Assembly: GCA_947498815.1 (NCBI GenBank)
Contig: CANMLU010000001.1
Coordinates: 248,001-312,000 of the forward strand
DNA: 64,000 nucleotides
Direction of reading: 5' to 3'
DNA from: an uncultured Aquimarina sp.
GTDB lineage: Bacteria > Bacteroidota > Bacteroidia > Flavobacteriales > Flavobacteriaceae
Each line of letters starts with the position of its first letter. Position 1 is the stretch's first letter. The notes below the pieces were generated by a model that worked only from the letters and a program-made list of their open reading frames with translations, was not told the origin of the DNA and ran no database searches. The translations under genes were made by a program, and so were the position numbers. Shown piece by piece: positions 8,510-16,205 of the stretch.

Positions 8510-8659
8510 TTGTGGTTTAGTAACCTATTGAAACATATCCCCATGAAATAGGAACATCCGTCATACCGAGTTTTGAGTGAATAAAGTTTCTTTGGACTTA
8601 ATCATAGAAAATACGGATCAAGTATTACAAATCGATAATTAATTTTTTGAAATAAAAAC

Positions 8660-8705
8660 ATTCTTACAGGAGTAGACACAAAGCTTGAGTGTCTTTAAAT
8701 GTTCA
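8660..8705 (+). promoter_or_regulatory. 46-nt conserved peptide-array element, copy 2
   Basis: The same 46-nt element as at 8030, with hairpin AGACAC(8674-8679)/GTGTCT(8689-8694). It ends 28 nt before the peptide 3 ATG at 8734, an identical distance to copy 1. Confidence 0.7.
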
Positions 8706-8733
8706 AGCCTCAATTAACTTTAAAATTAGAATT

Positions 8734-8922
8734 ATGTTAAAAAACATTTTAGATCTCGAAGGAGTTCAAAGACTTAACAAAGAAGAACAAAAATCACTTC
8801 ATGGAGGAGGGATTCAGGGGCCTTGTTTTTACAAAAATGGACTGTGTTGTGATACTTCAAGTCCAAATGGTGTGTTTTGCGAAGCAGGAAGATGCGGGCG
8901 ATGGGGATGTATTTGGTACTAA
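8734..8922 (+). CDS. Double-glycine-leader cysteine-rich peptide 3
   Basis: 62 residues starting at ATG 8734. The leader is MLKNILDLEGVQRLNKEEQK followed by SLHGG (25 residues). The 37-residue core has six Cys with spacing C-x6-CC-x9-C-x4-C-x4-C, almost identical to peptides 1 and 4 although the other residues differ. The core also holds several aromatics and ends in IWY. It is preceded by the 46-nt element and followed by a structured spacer (8943-8987) before peptide 4. Confidence 0.82.
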   Translation: MLKNILDLEGVQRLNKEEQKSLHGGGIQGPCFYKNGLCCDTSSPNGVFCEAGRCGRWGCIWY

Positions 8923-8942
8923 TAACACATTAATTAATAAAC

Positions 8943-8987
8943 TAAGAGGGTGTGTTTATGCCCTCTTAATTCTAATTCAAAACACAC
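8943..8987 (+). promoter_or_regulatory. Hairpin with possible pseudoknot between peptides 3 and 4
   Basis: Stem TAAGAGGG (8943-8950) / CCCTCTTA (8961-8968). The loop segment TGTGTTT (8951-8957) is complementary to AAACACA (8980-8986), which is H-type pseudoknot geometry. No long T-run follows, so it is probably not a full terminator. It could set relative expression of peptide 4, which starts 35 nt later. Confidence 0.4.
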
Positions 8988-9022
8988 AAGAACACTTAAT
9001 AATAACTTTTTAAAATATACCC

Positions 9023-9229
9023 ATGTTAAAAAACATTATGCAGATTGGTGGTGCCATGCAGCTCAGTAAATATGAACAACGAATGCTAAAAGGAGGTTGG
9101 GCAAGAGAAGAAGGTTGTTATCAACAAGGAAACTTATGTTGCGTACCAACAAATACAGGAAGAGATGTTTGTAGAGTCGCCATATGTAATCGTGGTATAG
9201 CATGTACTACACATCAATTACCTAGATAA
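9023..9229 (+). CDS. Double-glycine-leader cysteine-rich peptide 4
   Basis: 68 residues. The leader MLKNIMQIGGAMQLSKYEQR followed by MLKGG (25 residues) is nearly identical to peptide 1, and the core opens W.REEGCYQQGNLCC like WDHEEGCYQLGDLCC. It is therefore a direct paralogue. The 43-residue core has Cys spacing C-x6-CC-x9-C-x4-C-x5-C and a 9-residue tail after the last Cys. Unlike peptides 2, 3 and 5 it lacks the 46-nt element and sits behind a hairpin. Confidence 0.82.
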   Translation: MLKNIMQIGGAMQLSKYEQRMLKGGWAREEGCYQQGNLCCVPTNTGRDVCRVAICNRGIACTTHQLPR

Positions 9230-9242
9230 TTAGTTTGCAAAA

Positions 9243-9288
9243 ATTCTTGCAAGAATAGACACAAGGTTTGAGTGTCTATAAATGTTCA
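9243..9288 (+). promoter_or_regulatory. 46-nt conserved peptide-array element, copy 3
   Basis: Third copy. Here the first 14 bases are a perfect palindrome (ATTCTTGCAAGAAT), followed by the AGACAC(9257-9262)/GTGTCT(9272-9277) hairpin. It ends 31 nt before the peptide 5 ATG. Confidence 0.7.
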
Positions 9289-9319
9289 ACCATATTCATA
9301 AACTTTAAAAATTAGAACT

Positions 9320-9544
9320 ATGTTAAAAAACATTTTAAACATCGAGGGGTTAGAGAAATTAACCAAAAAAGATCAGGAAAAAGTAAAAGGAGGATTTGGA
9401 CCAGGATTTTGTTATATGCCCAATAACACTACATGTTGTTGTTGGTTTAATGATGTTCATCCTAATGGGGGTTTTATTTGTGGAAGAGGAAGACGAAATG
9501 GTCCAGGAATAGGTGCAGGGCCAGGAATTTGCATATATGGATAG
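9320..9544 (+). CDS. Double-glycine-leader glycine/cysteine-rich peptide 5
   Basis: 74 residues. The leader is MLKNILNIEGLEKLTKKDQE followed by KVKGG (25 residues). The 49-residue core is divergent: C-x7-CCC-x12-C-x16-C, with a Gly/Pro/Arg-rich loop GRGRRNGPGIGAGPGI before the last Cys. The shared opening C...CC and closing Cys remain. It is the last gene of the second block and is followed by two hairpin terminators. Confidence 0.82.
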   Translation: MLKNILNIEGLEKLTKKDQEKVKGGFGPGFCYMPNNTTCCCWFNDVHPNGGFICGRGRRNGPGIGAGPGICIYG

Positions 9545-9548
9545 ATCA

Positions 9549-9585
9549 AAAAATTGGATAAAAGATTTTTTCTTATCCAATTTTT
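9549..9585. terminator. Hairpin directly after peptide 5
   Basis: Stem AAAAATTGGATAA (9549-9561) / TTATCCAATTTTT (9573-9585) with 11-nt loop, starting 4 nt after the stop codon. T-rich on the plus strand and A-rich upstream, so it may act in both directions. Confidence 0.75.
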
Positions 9586-9661
9586 AATGGAATAGATAAC
9601 AAAACCTTATTAATTACTTTCCCATTAATTTTTTTGGTAGAATTATCTATGATTCGTGGGC

Positions 9662-9697
9662 AAATCCCGTGTAACAAGAGGCGTTGCACGGGATTTT
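9662..9697. terminator. Terminator between peptide block 2 and the TonB receptor
   Basis: Stem AAATCCCGTG.AAC (from 9662) paired with GTT.CACGGGATTT (to 9696) and a T5 tract. It shares the upstream TCTATGATT with the block 1 terminator. It lies between two convergent genes. Confidence 0.85.
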
Positions 9698-9714
9698 TGA
9701 GAAATAAAAATACT

Positions 9715-12069
9715 TTAAAAATCAATCACGATTCCGATACTTGGTATAATTTGACCTGTTTCGGTTTCTATAGCCGTTAAGCTTCTGGGCTCTACAATGG
9801 CTCCGGCTGTATTTCTGTTAAGTCCATATTGAGTAGGTTCTGGAATTTCTTGGCCTAGAACATTTTGAGCTTCAACAAACACGTTTAAGGATATTTTTTT
9901 GAAGTTCCATTTTTTGTCAATACGCAAATCTAGTTGACTGAATGTGTCTAGTTTTTCTTGACCTAAACGATCATAATCCAAAATGACTTCGGGATAACTG
10001 GCAAGCGTTGCATCAAGATCAGTAGGTACAAAAGGAGTATTGCCTGCAAAACGATATCGAGCACTTACTTCCCAGTTTCGCTTTAATTTATATCCACCGG
10101 TAAAAGAAACAAGGTGACGACTATCCCATACAGAAGGAAGATAAGTATCACGGTCAAAACCAGTAAACTCACTATAAAACCAGGTGTATGCAAATATCCC
10201 GTAGAAATTATTGGAGAGCTTTTGTTGAAATTGTAGTTCTGCACCATAGCTTCTTCCTTGACCTACTGTAGCAACATCTTCGCTTCCCAATATTTCAAAA
10301 TCGGCCCCTTTATTGGCAAGAGATACACCATCCAATACAGAGACCGGATAGTCATCATATTGTTTATAAAAACCTTCTACAGAAATGTTCGATGAAGGAC
10401 TGAAATAATGTTCTATCCCAAGTACATAATGATCACTTACGGTATAATTAACATCTTGATTGACAAGAGTATTTTCATTGTTTCTGAACCCTAAAATGGT
10501 ATATGGTGGTAGCTTGTAATAACGTCCAATAGAGCCATTTAATCTCCAGTTTTCTTTAAACTCATAGGATAGTGATAGCCTTGGAGAAAATGTGGATAGT
10601 AAGTTGTCCTCTTCTGTAAAACTATCATCATCTACTCTAAAACCTAAAGAAACATCAAGTTTATCATTGAAAAATGAATTAGTCATATTTGCAAAGAGAC
10701 CATACTTGAAAAAATCAATTTCGGTATTAAAAATATTGTTGTCTGTTAGGTTAACAGTTTCATTACTATAATCCGAGTATTGTGCGTTAAATCCTGAAGT
10801 AAACTTCCAATCACCAAAGAATTTTGTTAATTGATATCGAAGTTTGGTTTCAGACTCTGTAGCATCATTACTAAAGATAATACCTTCTTCATTTTCTGGA
10901 TCCTCATACCTGGTAAATTCATTGATTAAAGTATTGTTACTTAAGGTTGTTTCCATAAAGCCAGAACCGTCTTTAAAACGATTCTTCCAAGATAATCCGA
11001 TAGCATTTGTTTGTTGATTTATAAAAGGAGCCTGCTCTAGTTGGGCTTGTTGTTCTGCATCAAAATCTTCTGGCGCTTCAACCGAAAAATCATCGATGGA
11101 TCCTAAACCAATCAAGCTTATGTCGTTGAAAGCATTAATCTTATGATTTACCTTATATTGATAATCCCAATAATTAGGTCTAAAAGGAAGTCCAATCACT
11201 TCAAATAAAAATTGAAGATAACTCCGTCTTGCAGATACCAAGAACGTAGTTTTGGCTTCTTCATTTTTGCCCTTAAATAGGGGCCCTTCTAATGTAAGTG
11301 CAGCCTCACTGGCACTTACCCGAAAGTTACCGCTAAAATCTCTGTTGTTTCCATTACGTTGACTAAACTGTAACACTCCCGATAATGGATTGTCGTATTG
11401 AGCACCAAAAGCGGATGTAGATAAGGTTACGTTATTGATAAAAGATACGTTAATAAGTCCTACTGGTCCTCCGGCACTTCCTTGCGTGCTAAAATGATTA
11501 ATATTAGGTACCTCCATTCCGTCGAGATAATAAACTGTTTCATTTGGAGCGCCACCACGGATGATCAAATCATTGCGAAAACCTCCAATCGAAGGAGAAA
11601 CGCCTGGAAGCGTCTGCGCTACCTGTACTACGTCATTATTACTTCCTGGGTATGTAGCGATTTCTACCGCCGAAAGTGTTTGCGTTGATAAAGGGGTTTC
11701 ACGAGGCCTGCTGATTTTATTTGCATTACTTATTATTACTTCATCCAACGCTTCTGTAGTTTCTTTAAGTACAAAGTTACTGGGCAACGTTCCTTTTGAT
11801 TTTACAATTACATTATATTGAGTTTGTGTTTCAAACCCCACATAACTCACAATTAAGTTATAAGAACCAGGAATAATATTATCGATACGATAATTTCCAT
11901 CGAAATCTGTTTGCGCTCCTTTTTCGGTATTTTCAAGAAAAACAGAAGCACCTAAAATGGGTTGACCAGTTTGATCAGTAACGTTGCCCGATAATTCTCC
12001 AAATACTTGTGCGGACAGATTAGAAACAAGTAGTAAAGAAAGTACTAAAGCTGTATTTTTGATATTCAT
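9715..12069 (-). CDS. TonB-dependent receptor with N-terminal carboxypeptidase-like domain
   Basis: A 784-residue outer-membrane active transporter. Order: signal peptide (residues 1-20, NLSAQ), CarboxypepD_reg-like domain (about 25-105, GELSGNVTDQTGQPILGASVFLEN), plug domain (about 115-225, with TQTLSAVEIATYPGSNNDVVQ and the LIIRGGAPNETVYYLDGMEV box), then a beta-barrel. The C-terminus ends SIGIVIDF with a terminal Phe as in outer-membrane barrels. It is convergent with the peptide array and divergent from a MarR regulator. A decayed copy of its 3' end lies inside the array. The substrate is unknown; a link to the peptides (uptake, immunity or target) is inference. Confidence 0.93.
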   Translation of the reverse strand: MNIKNTALVLSLLLVSNLSAQVFGELSGNVTDQTGQPILGASVFLENTEKGAQTDFDGNYRIDNIIPGSYNLIVSYVGFETQTQYNVIVKSKGTLPSNFVLKETTEALDEVIISNANKISRPRETPLSTQTLSAVEIATYPGSNNDVVQVAQTLPGVSPSIGGFRNDLIIRGGAPNETVYYLDGMEVPNINHFSTQGSAGGPVGLINVSFINNVTLSTSAFGAQYDNPLSGVLQFSQRNGNNRDFSGNFRVSASEAALTLEGPLFKGKNEEAKTTFLVSARRSYLQFLFEVIGLPFRPNYWDYQYKVNHKINAFNDISLIGLGSIDDFSVEAPEDFDAEQQAQLEQAPFINQQTNAIGLSWKNRFKDGSGFMETTLSNNTLINEFTRYEDPENEEGIIFSNDATESETKLRYQLTKFFGDWKFTSGFNAQYSDYSNETVNLTDNNIFNTEIDFFKYGLFANMTNSFFNDKLDVSLGFRVDDDSFTEEDNLLSTFSPRLSLSYEFKENWRLNGSIGRYYKLPPYTILGFRNNENTLVNQDVNYTVSDHYVLGIEHYFSPSSNISVEGFYKQYDDYPVSVLDGVSLANKGADFEILGSEDVATVGQGRSYGAELQFQQKLSNNFYGIFAYTWFYSEFTGFDRDTYLPSVWDSRHLVSFTGGYKLKRNWEVSARYRFAGNTPFVPTDLDATLASYPEVILDYDRLGQEKLDTFSQLDLRIDKKWNFKKISLNVFVEAQNVLGQEIPEPTQYGLNRNTAGAIVEPRSLTAIETETGQIIPSIGIVIDF

Positions 12070-12111
12070 AATTATTAGGTTTTGATAGTTTAATGGGTTT
12101 TTAAGTTTAAT

Positions 12112-12141
12112 TGTTTAATAATTTGATGCAAATATTAAACA
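12112..12141. promoter_or_regulatory. Inverted repeat, candidate MarR operator
   Basis: TGTTTAATA (12112-12120), 12-nt spacer, TATTAAACA (12133-12141), perfect 9-bp arms. It sits in the 128-bp divergent region between the receptor and marR genes, where such regulators usually bind. On the minus strand it overlaps a TAATATTTG stretch that could be the receptor -7 box. Confidence 0.45.
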
Positions 12142-12197
12142 AAAAAGTATGATATAATAATAAATTATTTTAATTTAGTGTTAAAAAGTAGTTTTTG

Positions 12198-12833
12198 ATG
12201 AGAATTTATGGGTTAGTAAAAGAATTAATAGATCTTACGGGAGAGTTTGTGAAAGATAGAATTGACAAGGAGATTCATATAAAATCATTTACAAATTGGC
12301 TATCCAAGCGCATGGATGAAGCAGTTTCAACCGAAGATTACGAAATAACAGGTCATAGCCTGGAAGCCGAAATTGCCGCACATATTGGTAGGATGAGTAG
12401 GTACTCTAACTCGTATATTAAATCTGCATTGGTTGACCTACCATTTACCACAGATATGGATTTTGCTTTTACGGCTATTCTTCATAGATCTGGACCTGTG
12501 GGAAAAACTGATTTGATTCGAAAAATGGCTTATGATAAGTCTTCGGGTATGGAAGTTATCAAGAGATTGCTTAAAAGTGGAATTTTAGAACAATTCCCGA
12601 ATTCGGATGATAAAAGAAGTAAACTACTACGATTGACCAAAAAAGGAGAAGAAAATGTAATAAAAGCATATTCAGAGGCAAGTAAAGCAGCAAAAATGGT
12701 AAGTGGCTGTCTTACAAAAAACGAACAGATTACATTATTGAGAACTCTTAAAAAGCTAGACGATTTTCACTTACCTATTTACATGCAAGAAGAAAAAGAT
12801 TTAAATTCAATTATAGAAAAATATTCTTTATAG
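12198..12833 (+). CDS. MarR family winged-helix transcriptional regulator
   Basis: 211 residues from the ATG at 12198; a TTG one codon earlier is less likely. The MarR-type domain spans about residues 85-180: DMDFAFTAILHRSGPVGKTDLIRKMAYDKSSGMEVIKRLLKSGILEQFPN (helix-turn-helix with recognition helix), then the wing SDDKRSKLLRLTKKGEENV. The N-terminal 80 residues are helical. It is divergent from the TonB receptor gene with an inverted repeat between them, so it probably controls that receptor and itself. The ligand is unknown. Confidence 0.87.
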   Translation: MRIYGLVKELIDLTGEFVKDRIDKEIHIKSFTNWLSKRMDEAVSTEDYEITGHSLEAEIAAHIGRMSRYSNSYIKSALVDLPFTTDMDFAFTAILHRSGPVGKTDLIRKMAYDKSSGMEVIKRLLKSGILEQFPNSDDKRSKLLRLTKKGEENVIKAYSEASKAAKMVSGCLTKNEQITLLRTLKKLDDFHLPIYMQEEKDLNSIIEKYSL

Positions 12834-12878
12834 TGATGAATTATTCGTTACCCATTAGATTTCACTATTTTTAACCTT

Positions 12879-13661
12879 ATGAAGGAAACATTAGATATCG
12901 CATTGATACAATCTAATTTGACTTGGGAAAATCCAGCTCAAAATCGAATTACTTTTACACAAAAAATCACAGCGATACCCAAGGATATAGATCTTATTCT
13001 TCTTCCAGAAATGTTTACTACTGGCTTTACTATGAATGCCGTTAATGTTGCCGAAACCATGGATGGTGATACTGTACAATGGTTAAAAGAAATGGCGAGG
13101 GAGAAAAATTGTGCCATAGCCGGAAGCCTTATTATTCAAGAAAATGATTGTTATTACAATCGCTTGATCTTTATGTTTCCCAATGGAGATCTTAAATATT
13201 ATGATAAACATCAATTATTTACTTTGGCAAAAGAACAGGAGGTGTTTACCGCCGGTAAAGAAGAGGTGATAATTGATTATAAGGGATGGAAAATTAAGTT
13301 GCAAATTTGTTACGACCTTAGATTCCCCGTTTGGGCCAGAAACACTACAGATTATGACGTGTTGCTTTATGTTGCAAGCTGGCCAAAACCAAGAATAAGT
13401 GCTTGGGATACACTATTAAAAGCCAGAGCAATCGAAAACATGTGTTATTGTATAGGTGCTAATCGAGTTGGATTAGATGGTAAAGGGTATGAATATAATG
13501 GACACTCAGGAGTCTACGATGTTTTAGGAAATTCGGTTCTAGAGGAAAATCCTATAGAGAAAGAAACCGTGTTATACGCAACCTTGAGCAAAGCGCATAT
13601 TGAAGGAATCCGAAAAAAATTACCTTTTCTGGAAGACGCAGATAGATTTACGTTATTCTAA
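12879..13661 (+). CDS. Nitrilase-superfamily amidohydrolase (omega-amidase-like)
   Basis: A 260-residue C-N hydrolase. The catalytic triad is visible: Glu44 (LLPEMFTTGF), Lys110 (YYDKHQLF) and Cys144 (LQICYDLRFPVW). The sequence RFPVWARN and the length fit the YafV/Nit2-like omega-amidase group, which hydrolyses alpha-ketoglutaramate or alpha-ketosuccinamate in metabolite repair (family knowledge). It is convergent with and overlaps the next gene's 3' end by 9 nt. It stands alone, 45 nt after marR. Confidence 0.9.
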   Translation: MKETLDIALIQSNLTWENPAQNRITFTQKITAIPKDIDLILLPEMFTTGFTMNAVNVAETMDGDTVQWLKEMAREKNCAIAGSLIIQENDCYYNRLIFMFPNGDLKYYDKHQLFTLAKEQEVFTAGKEEVIIDYKGWKIKLQICYDLRFPVWARNTTDYDVLLYVASWPKPRISAWDTLLKARAIENMCYCIGANRVGLDGKGYEYNGHSGVYDVLGNSVLEENPIEKETVLYATLSKAHIEGIRKKLPFLEDADRFTLF

Positions 13662-15266
13662 AATAAAGGTTTGTTTTATCTCCCAATTGGCACGTACGTC
13701 AATAACTTCAGGAAAGTATCTTACAACCTCTGGTTGAATGCCTTTTAAGAAATTACCACTATCCCATATACCATTAGTATTGGTGTCAGAAATAACTCTG
13801 ATAAGATATTTACCAGGATCGAGATAGTCAAAAGTTAAAATCTCTTGTTGATTACTTATTTTTTCTGAAATCACAACTTCCTTCTCATTAGTAACCTGCA
13901 CCAAAACAGGATATGTTTCTACATTCTGAAGTGTTAGAAAAATGGTGCCGTAATCGGCTAATTTCTTTGTCCTGAAGTTTAAATTTATGGTATCATTAAC
14001 ATTACCTATAAAATCAGAAACAGCTTCAGGTAACAGTTGTAGCGTATAAGAATCATTTTCTGATTTGTCAAAAACAAGAGAGGCTTCATTTTTTGTTTTA
14101 TCCAACGCAATAGAAAAAGGAACATCTACAGTATCTTTATCAGTAAGAGAAATAAGTTTTTCATTGATACTATCTAAAGGCGTATTGGCAGAAAAGGTAA
14201 AATTCTTATTAAGAGGTAAAGAAGATCCGATTTCTGATGAAAGTTGTAGAGAATCTTTGTATTGATCCTTGAATCTGGTAATAAGAGTATCTCGGTATTG
14301 ATTAGAATTGGTAGCTTCAAAGATTAATGAATCCGCCTCAAAAAATGGTCTAAACCAGTAGTGTAACGAATCAGTTTTTTTATCTGGAAAAATTCGAGTT
14401 TCAAAATTATCCGGAGCCTCACTTAGTAGCTTAACCTTCATACTATCGATTTCACCTTCAAAAGGAAAAATTATTGCATTTTTTGAAGCTTGTTTAGGTT
14501 TTAAAGCTTTAAAATCTAAAATTTCTTTAAATAGATTGATGTTTAAAATTTTACTGGTATCTGCAGGTAACGTAATTATTTCTTCATAAAAACCTATTTT
14601 GTCTTGTTTTGGTTCGTAGGTATAGTTGTTTGCAGGGTCTTTTAAAGCTATAAGTTTGAATTTACCAGCTTTGAGGTTGTACAAATTAAAAACAGTGCTG
14701 TCTAGAGTACTCGTTATATATCTAGGCACAGTATTAAAGACCAATGAATCTGTATAATTCTCATCAATTTCATATAAGGCTACGGTGATATTTGGATCAA
14801 CCTCTCTTTTGATGGCATCCGAAACATTTCCTTTAATACTCAAAGAATCGAGAAAATCCCCTGTTGAAAATACATATCTAAAAAACGGTAAGGCATTACT
14901 CTCATTATTGTCAACGACACTTTCTCCAAAATTAATGCTGTATGTTGTATTCTCTAGCAAAGTATCTAGAAACTTAATTTTTATGTATTTGCTAGCCCCT
15001 CCAAGAGGAGTAATAGTGGGCTTCGGATCCATTGGAGGAGATACTATGATCTGTTTTTGAGGATCTTTCAGTTTTATGTATTCATCGAAATAAATTCGAA
15101 TTTCATTTTTATTAAAACCCGTTGAAAAATTTGCAGGTAAGGCCTTTATGAATACAGGAGGTTGTTCGTCCTTTTCTCCACCAGTAATTGCTCCTTTTTT
15201 AGCACATCCAATGACAAGCATAAGAATTGCCAAAGAAAACAACAATACATTCGATCTTTTATTCAT
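13653..15266 (-). CDS. Lipoprotein with N-terminal bacterial Ig-like (SbsA-type) domain
   Basis: 537 residues from ATG 15266; the 5 residues upstream depend on a TTG and would lengthen the signal peptide unnecessarily. Lipobox LVIGC, with Cys21 lipidated, then a Gly/Glu linker. Residues about 35-135 form an Ig-like domain (PPVFIKALPANFSTGFNKNEIRIYFDEYIKL ... LLENTTYSINFGESVVDNNE), the type usual in Bacteroidota surface lipoproteins. The rest is beta-rich with a DTNTNGIWDSGNFLKGIQPE calcium-type loop near the end. Function unknown; it faces the periplasm or the outer surface. Confidence 0.85.
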   Translation of the reverse strand: MNKRSNVLLFSLAILMLVIGCAKKGAITGGEKDEQPPVFIKALPANFSTGFNKNEIRIYFDEYIKLKDPQKQIIVSPPMDPKPTITPLGGASKYIKIKFLDTLLENTTYSINFGESVVDNNESNALPFFRYVFSTGDFLDSLSIKGNVSDAIKREVDPNITVALYEIDENYTDSLVFNTVPRYITSTLDSTVFNLYNLKAGKFKLIALKDPANNYTYEPKQDKIGFYEEIITLPADTSKILNINLFKEILDFKALKPKQASKNAIIFPFEGEIDSMKVKLLSEAPDNFETRIFPDKKTDSLHYWFRPFFEADSLIFEATNSNQYRDTLITRFKDQYKDSLQLSSEIGSSLPLNKNFTFSANTPLDSINEKLISLTDKDTVDVPFSIALDKTKNEASLVFDKSENDSYTLQLLPEAVSDFIGNVNDTINLNFRTKKLADYGTIFLTLQNVETYPVLVQVTNEKEVVISEKISNQQEILTFDYLDPGKYLIRVISDTNTNGIWDSGNFLKGIQPEVVRYFPEVIDVRANWEIKQTFILE

Positions 15267-15383
15267 ACTTATCTGCAACAAATTTTAGGACACAAAGAAA
15301 CAACTATATTAAAAAACAAAAAAACTTAATAAAACTCTTGAGATAAACATCAATTCACAATTGATTTTATATCATGTAAATTG

Positions 15384-15409
15384 AACCTGCCTATGCTGGC
15401 AGGCAGGTT
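15384..15409. repeat. Short palindromic repeat (CCTGCC...GGCAGG)
   Basis: AACCTGCCT (15384-15392) / AGGCAGGTT (15401-15409) with an inner GCC..GGC. It is GC-rich against the local background, intergenic, and lacks a T-tract. It looks like a REP-type dispersed sequence. Confidence 0.5.
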
Positions 15410-15452
15410 AATTCCGTTTTTATAACGGGATTCAAAATTAAAAAATTATAAC

Positions 15453-16133
15453 CTATTCTGTTATTGCCATTGAAGCGACGCTTATTTTTATTCCTGGGAT
15501 TGACTTTAATACGCGTACACATGCCTCGATAGTGGCTCCAGTAGTAATAATATCATCTACTAGCAAAATATGTTTGTTTTCTAATAAAGACTGGTTTTCA
15601 ATCTCAAATGTTTCAGCAGTATTTGTCCATCTTGCCTGTTTCTCGCGTTTGGATTGTTTGTTGTTGTACGATTTTTTTTTGAGTACCGAATCTATATACT
15701 TCGTATCAAGTTTTTTAGCGATTTCAATTCCAAATTTCTCAACCTGATTATATCCTCTTTCCCGTAATCTTTTTTTGTGTAGGGGTACAGGAATAACAGC
15801 ATTAACGCCTATGTATTGGGTGCTTTCAAGCATTTCATCTCCGAGCCATTTGCCGAGTTCTTTTCCTATTTCCTGTCTTCCCCTATATTTGAGGTTATGA
15901 ATTAGATTTTGAACAATTCCGTCTTTCTGATATATAAGTAGAGATGTGACTTTTTCAATTTTGATACGGCCATAAAATACTTTTTCAATTTTTTTTGCGT
16001 TTACGTTATGGAAATTGCCCAAAGGGAGTTCATGTCTACATGATGTACACATAACTTTTTCGTTCCTATGTAAAGGACTGTCGCAGGCAGCACAATATAT
16101 AGGAAAGAATAAATAAGCTAAGTCTCTTAGCAT
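15453..16133 (-). CDS. comF: ComF family phosphoribosyltransferase-like protein
   Basis: A 226-residue protein. The N-terminal zinc ribbon CAACDSPLHRNEKVMCTSC (residues 14-36) is followed by a type I phosphoribosyltransferase fold with the PRPP-binding motif HILLVDDIITTGAT (about 188-201). A characteristic ComF stretch is PVPLHKKRLRERGYNQVE. In other bacteria ComF acts in DNA uptake at the inner membrane; in Bacteroidota it is common without a full competence operon. It is divergent from the coiled-coil gene at 16206. Confidence 0.92.
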   Translation of the reverse strand: MLRDLAYLFFPIYCAACDSPLHRNEKVMCTSCRHELPLGNFHNVNAKKIEKVFYGRIKIEKVTSLLIYQKDGIVQNLIHNLKYRGRQEIGKELGKWLGDEMLESTQYIGVNAVIPVPLHKKRLRERGYNQVEKFGIEIAKKLDTKYIDSVLKKKSYNNKQSKREKQARWTNTAETFEIENQSLLENKHILLVDDIITTGATIEACVRVLKSIPGIKISVASMAITE

Positions 16134-16205
16134 TTTACTAGGGGGATTAACATTAATTATTATATTTAACCTTTGAAAATAACCATCAAAAAATAAAAAT
16201 TAATT

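Larger units (their letters stand above)
8405..8659. other. Intergenic leader of peptide block 2
   Basis: Together with the flanking elements this is a gene-free stretch between peptides 2 and 3. It contains the receptor-tail remnant, a perfect palindrome (8479-8509), and a leader segment (8528-8605) similar to the one upstream of peptide 1 (7650-7720), including GTTTCTTTGG, the likely promoter area of block 2. Confidence 0.5.

Noticed and set aside
8801-9013. ORF of 70 residues overlapping peptide 3
   Set aside because: Out of frame with the conserved leader-core gene, no leader, no conservation with the other peptides.
9359-9580. Minus-strand ORF of 73 residues over peptide 5
   Set aside because: Antisense shadow of the Gly/Cys-rich gene; no signal or family motif.
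9549-9585. Long hairpin after peptide 5 as an attachment or recombination site
   Set aside because: Position directly after a stop codon and the A/T-rich arms fit a terminator better.
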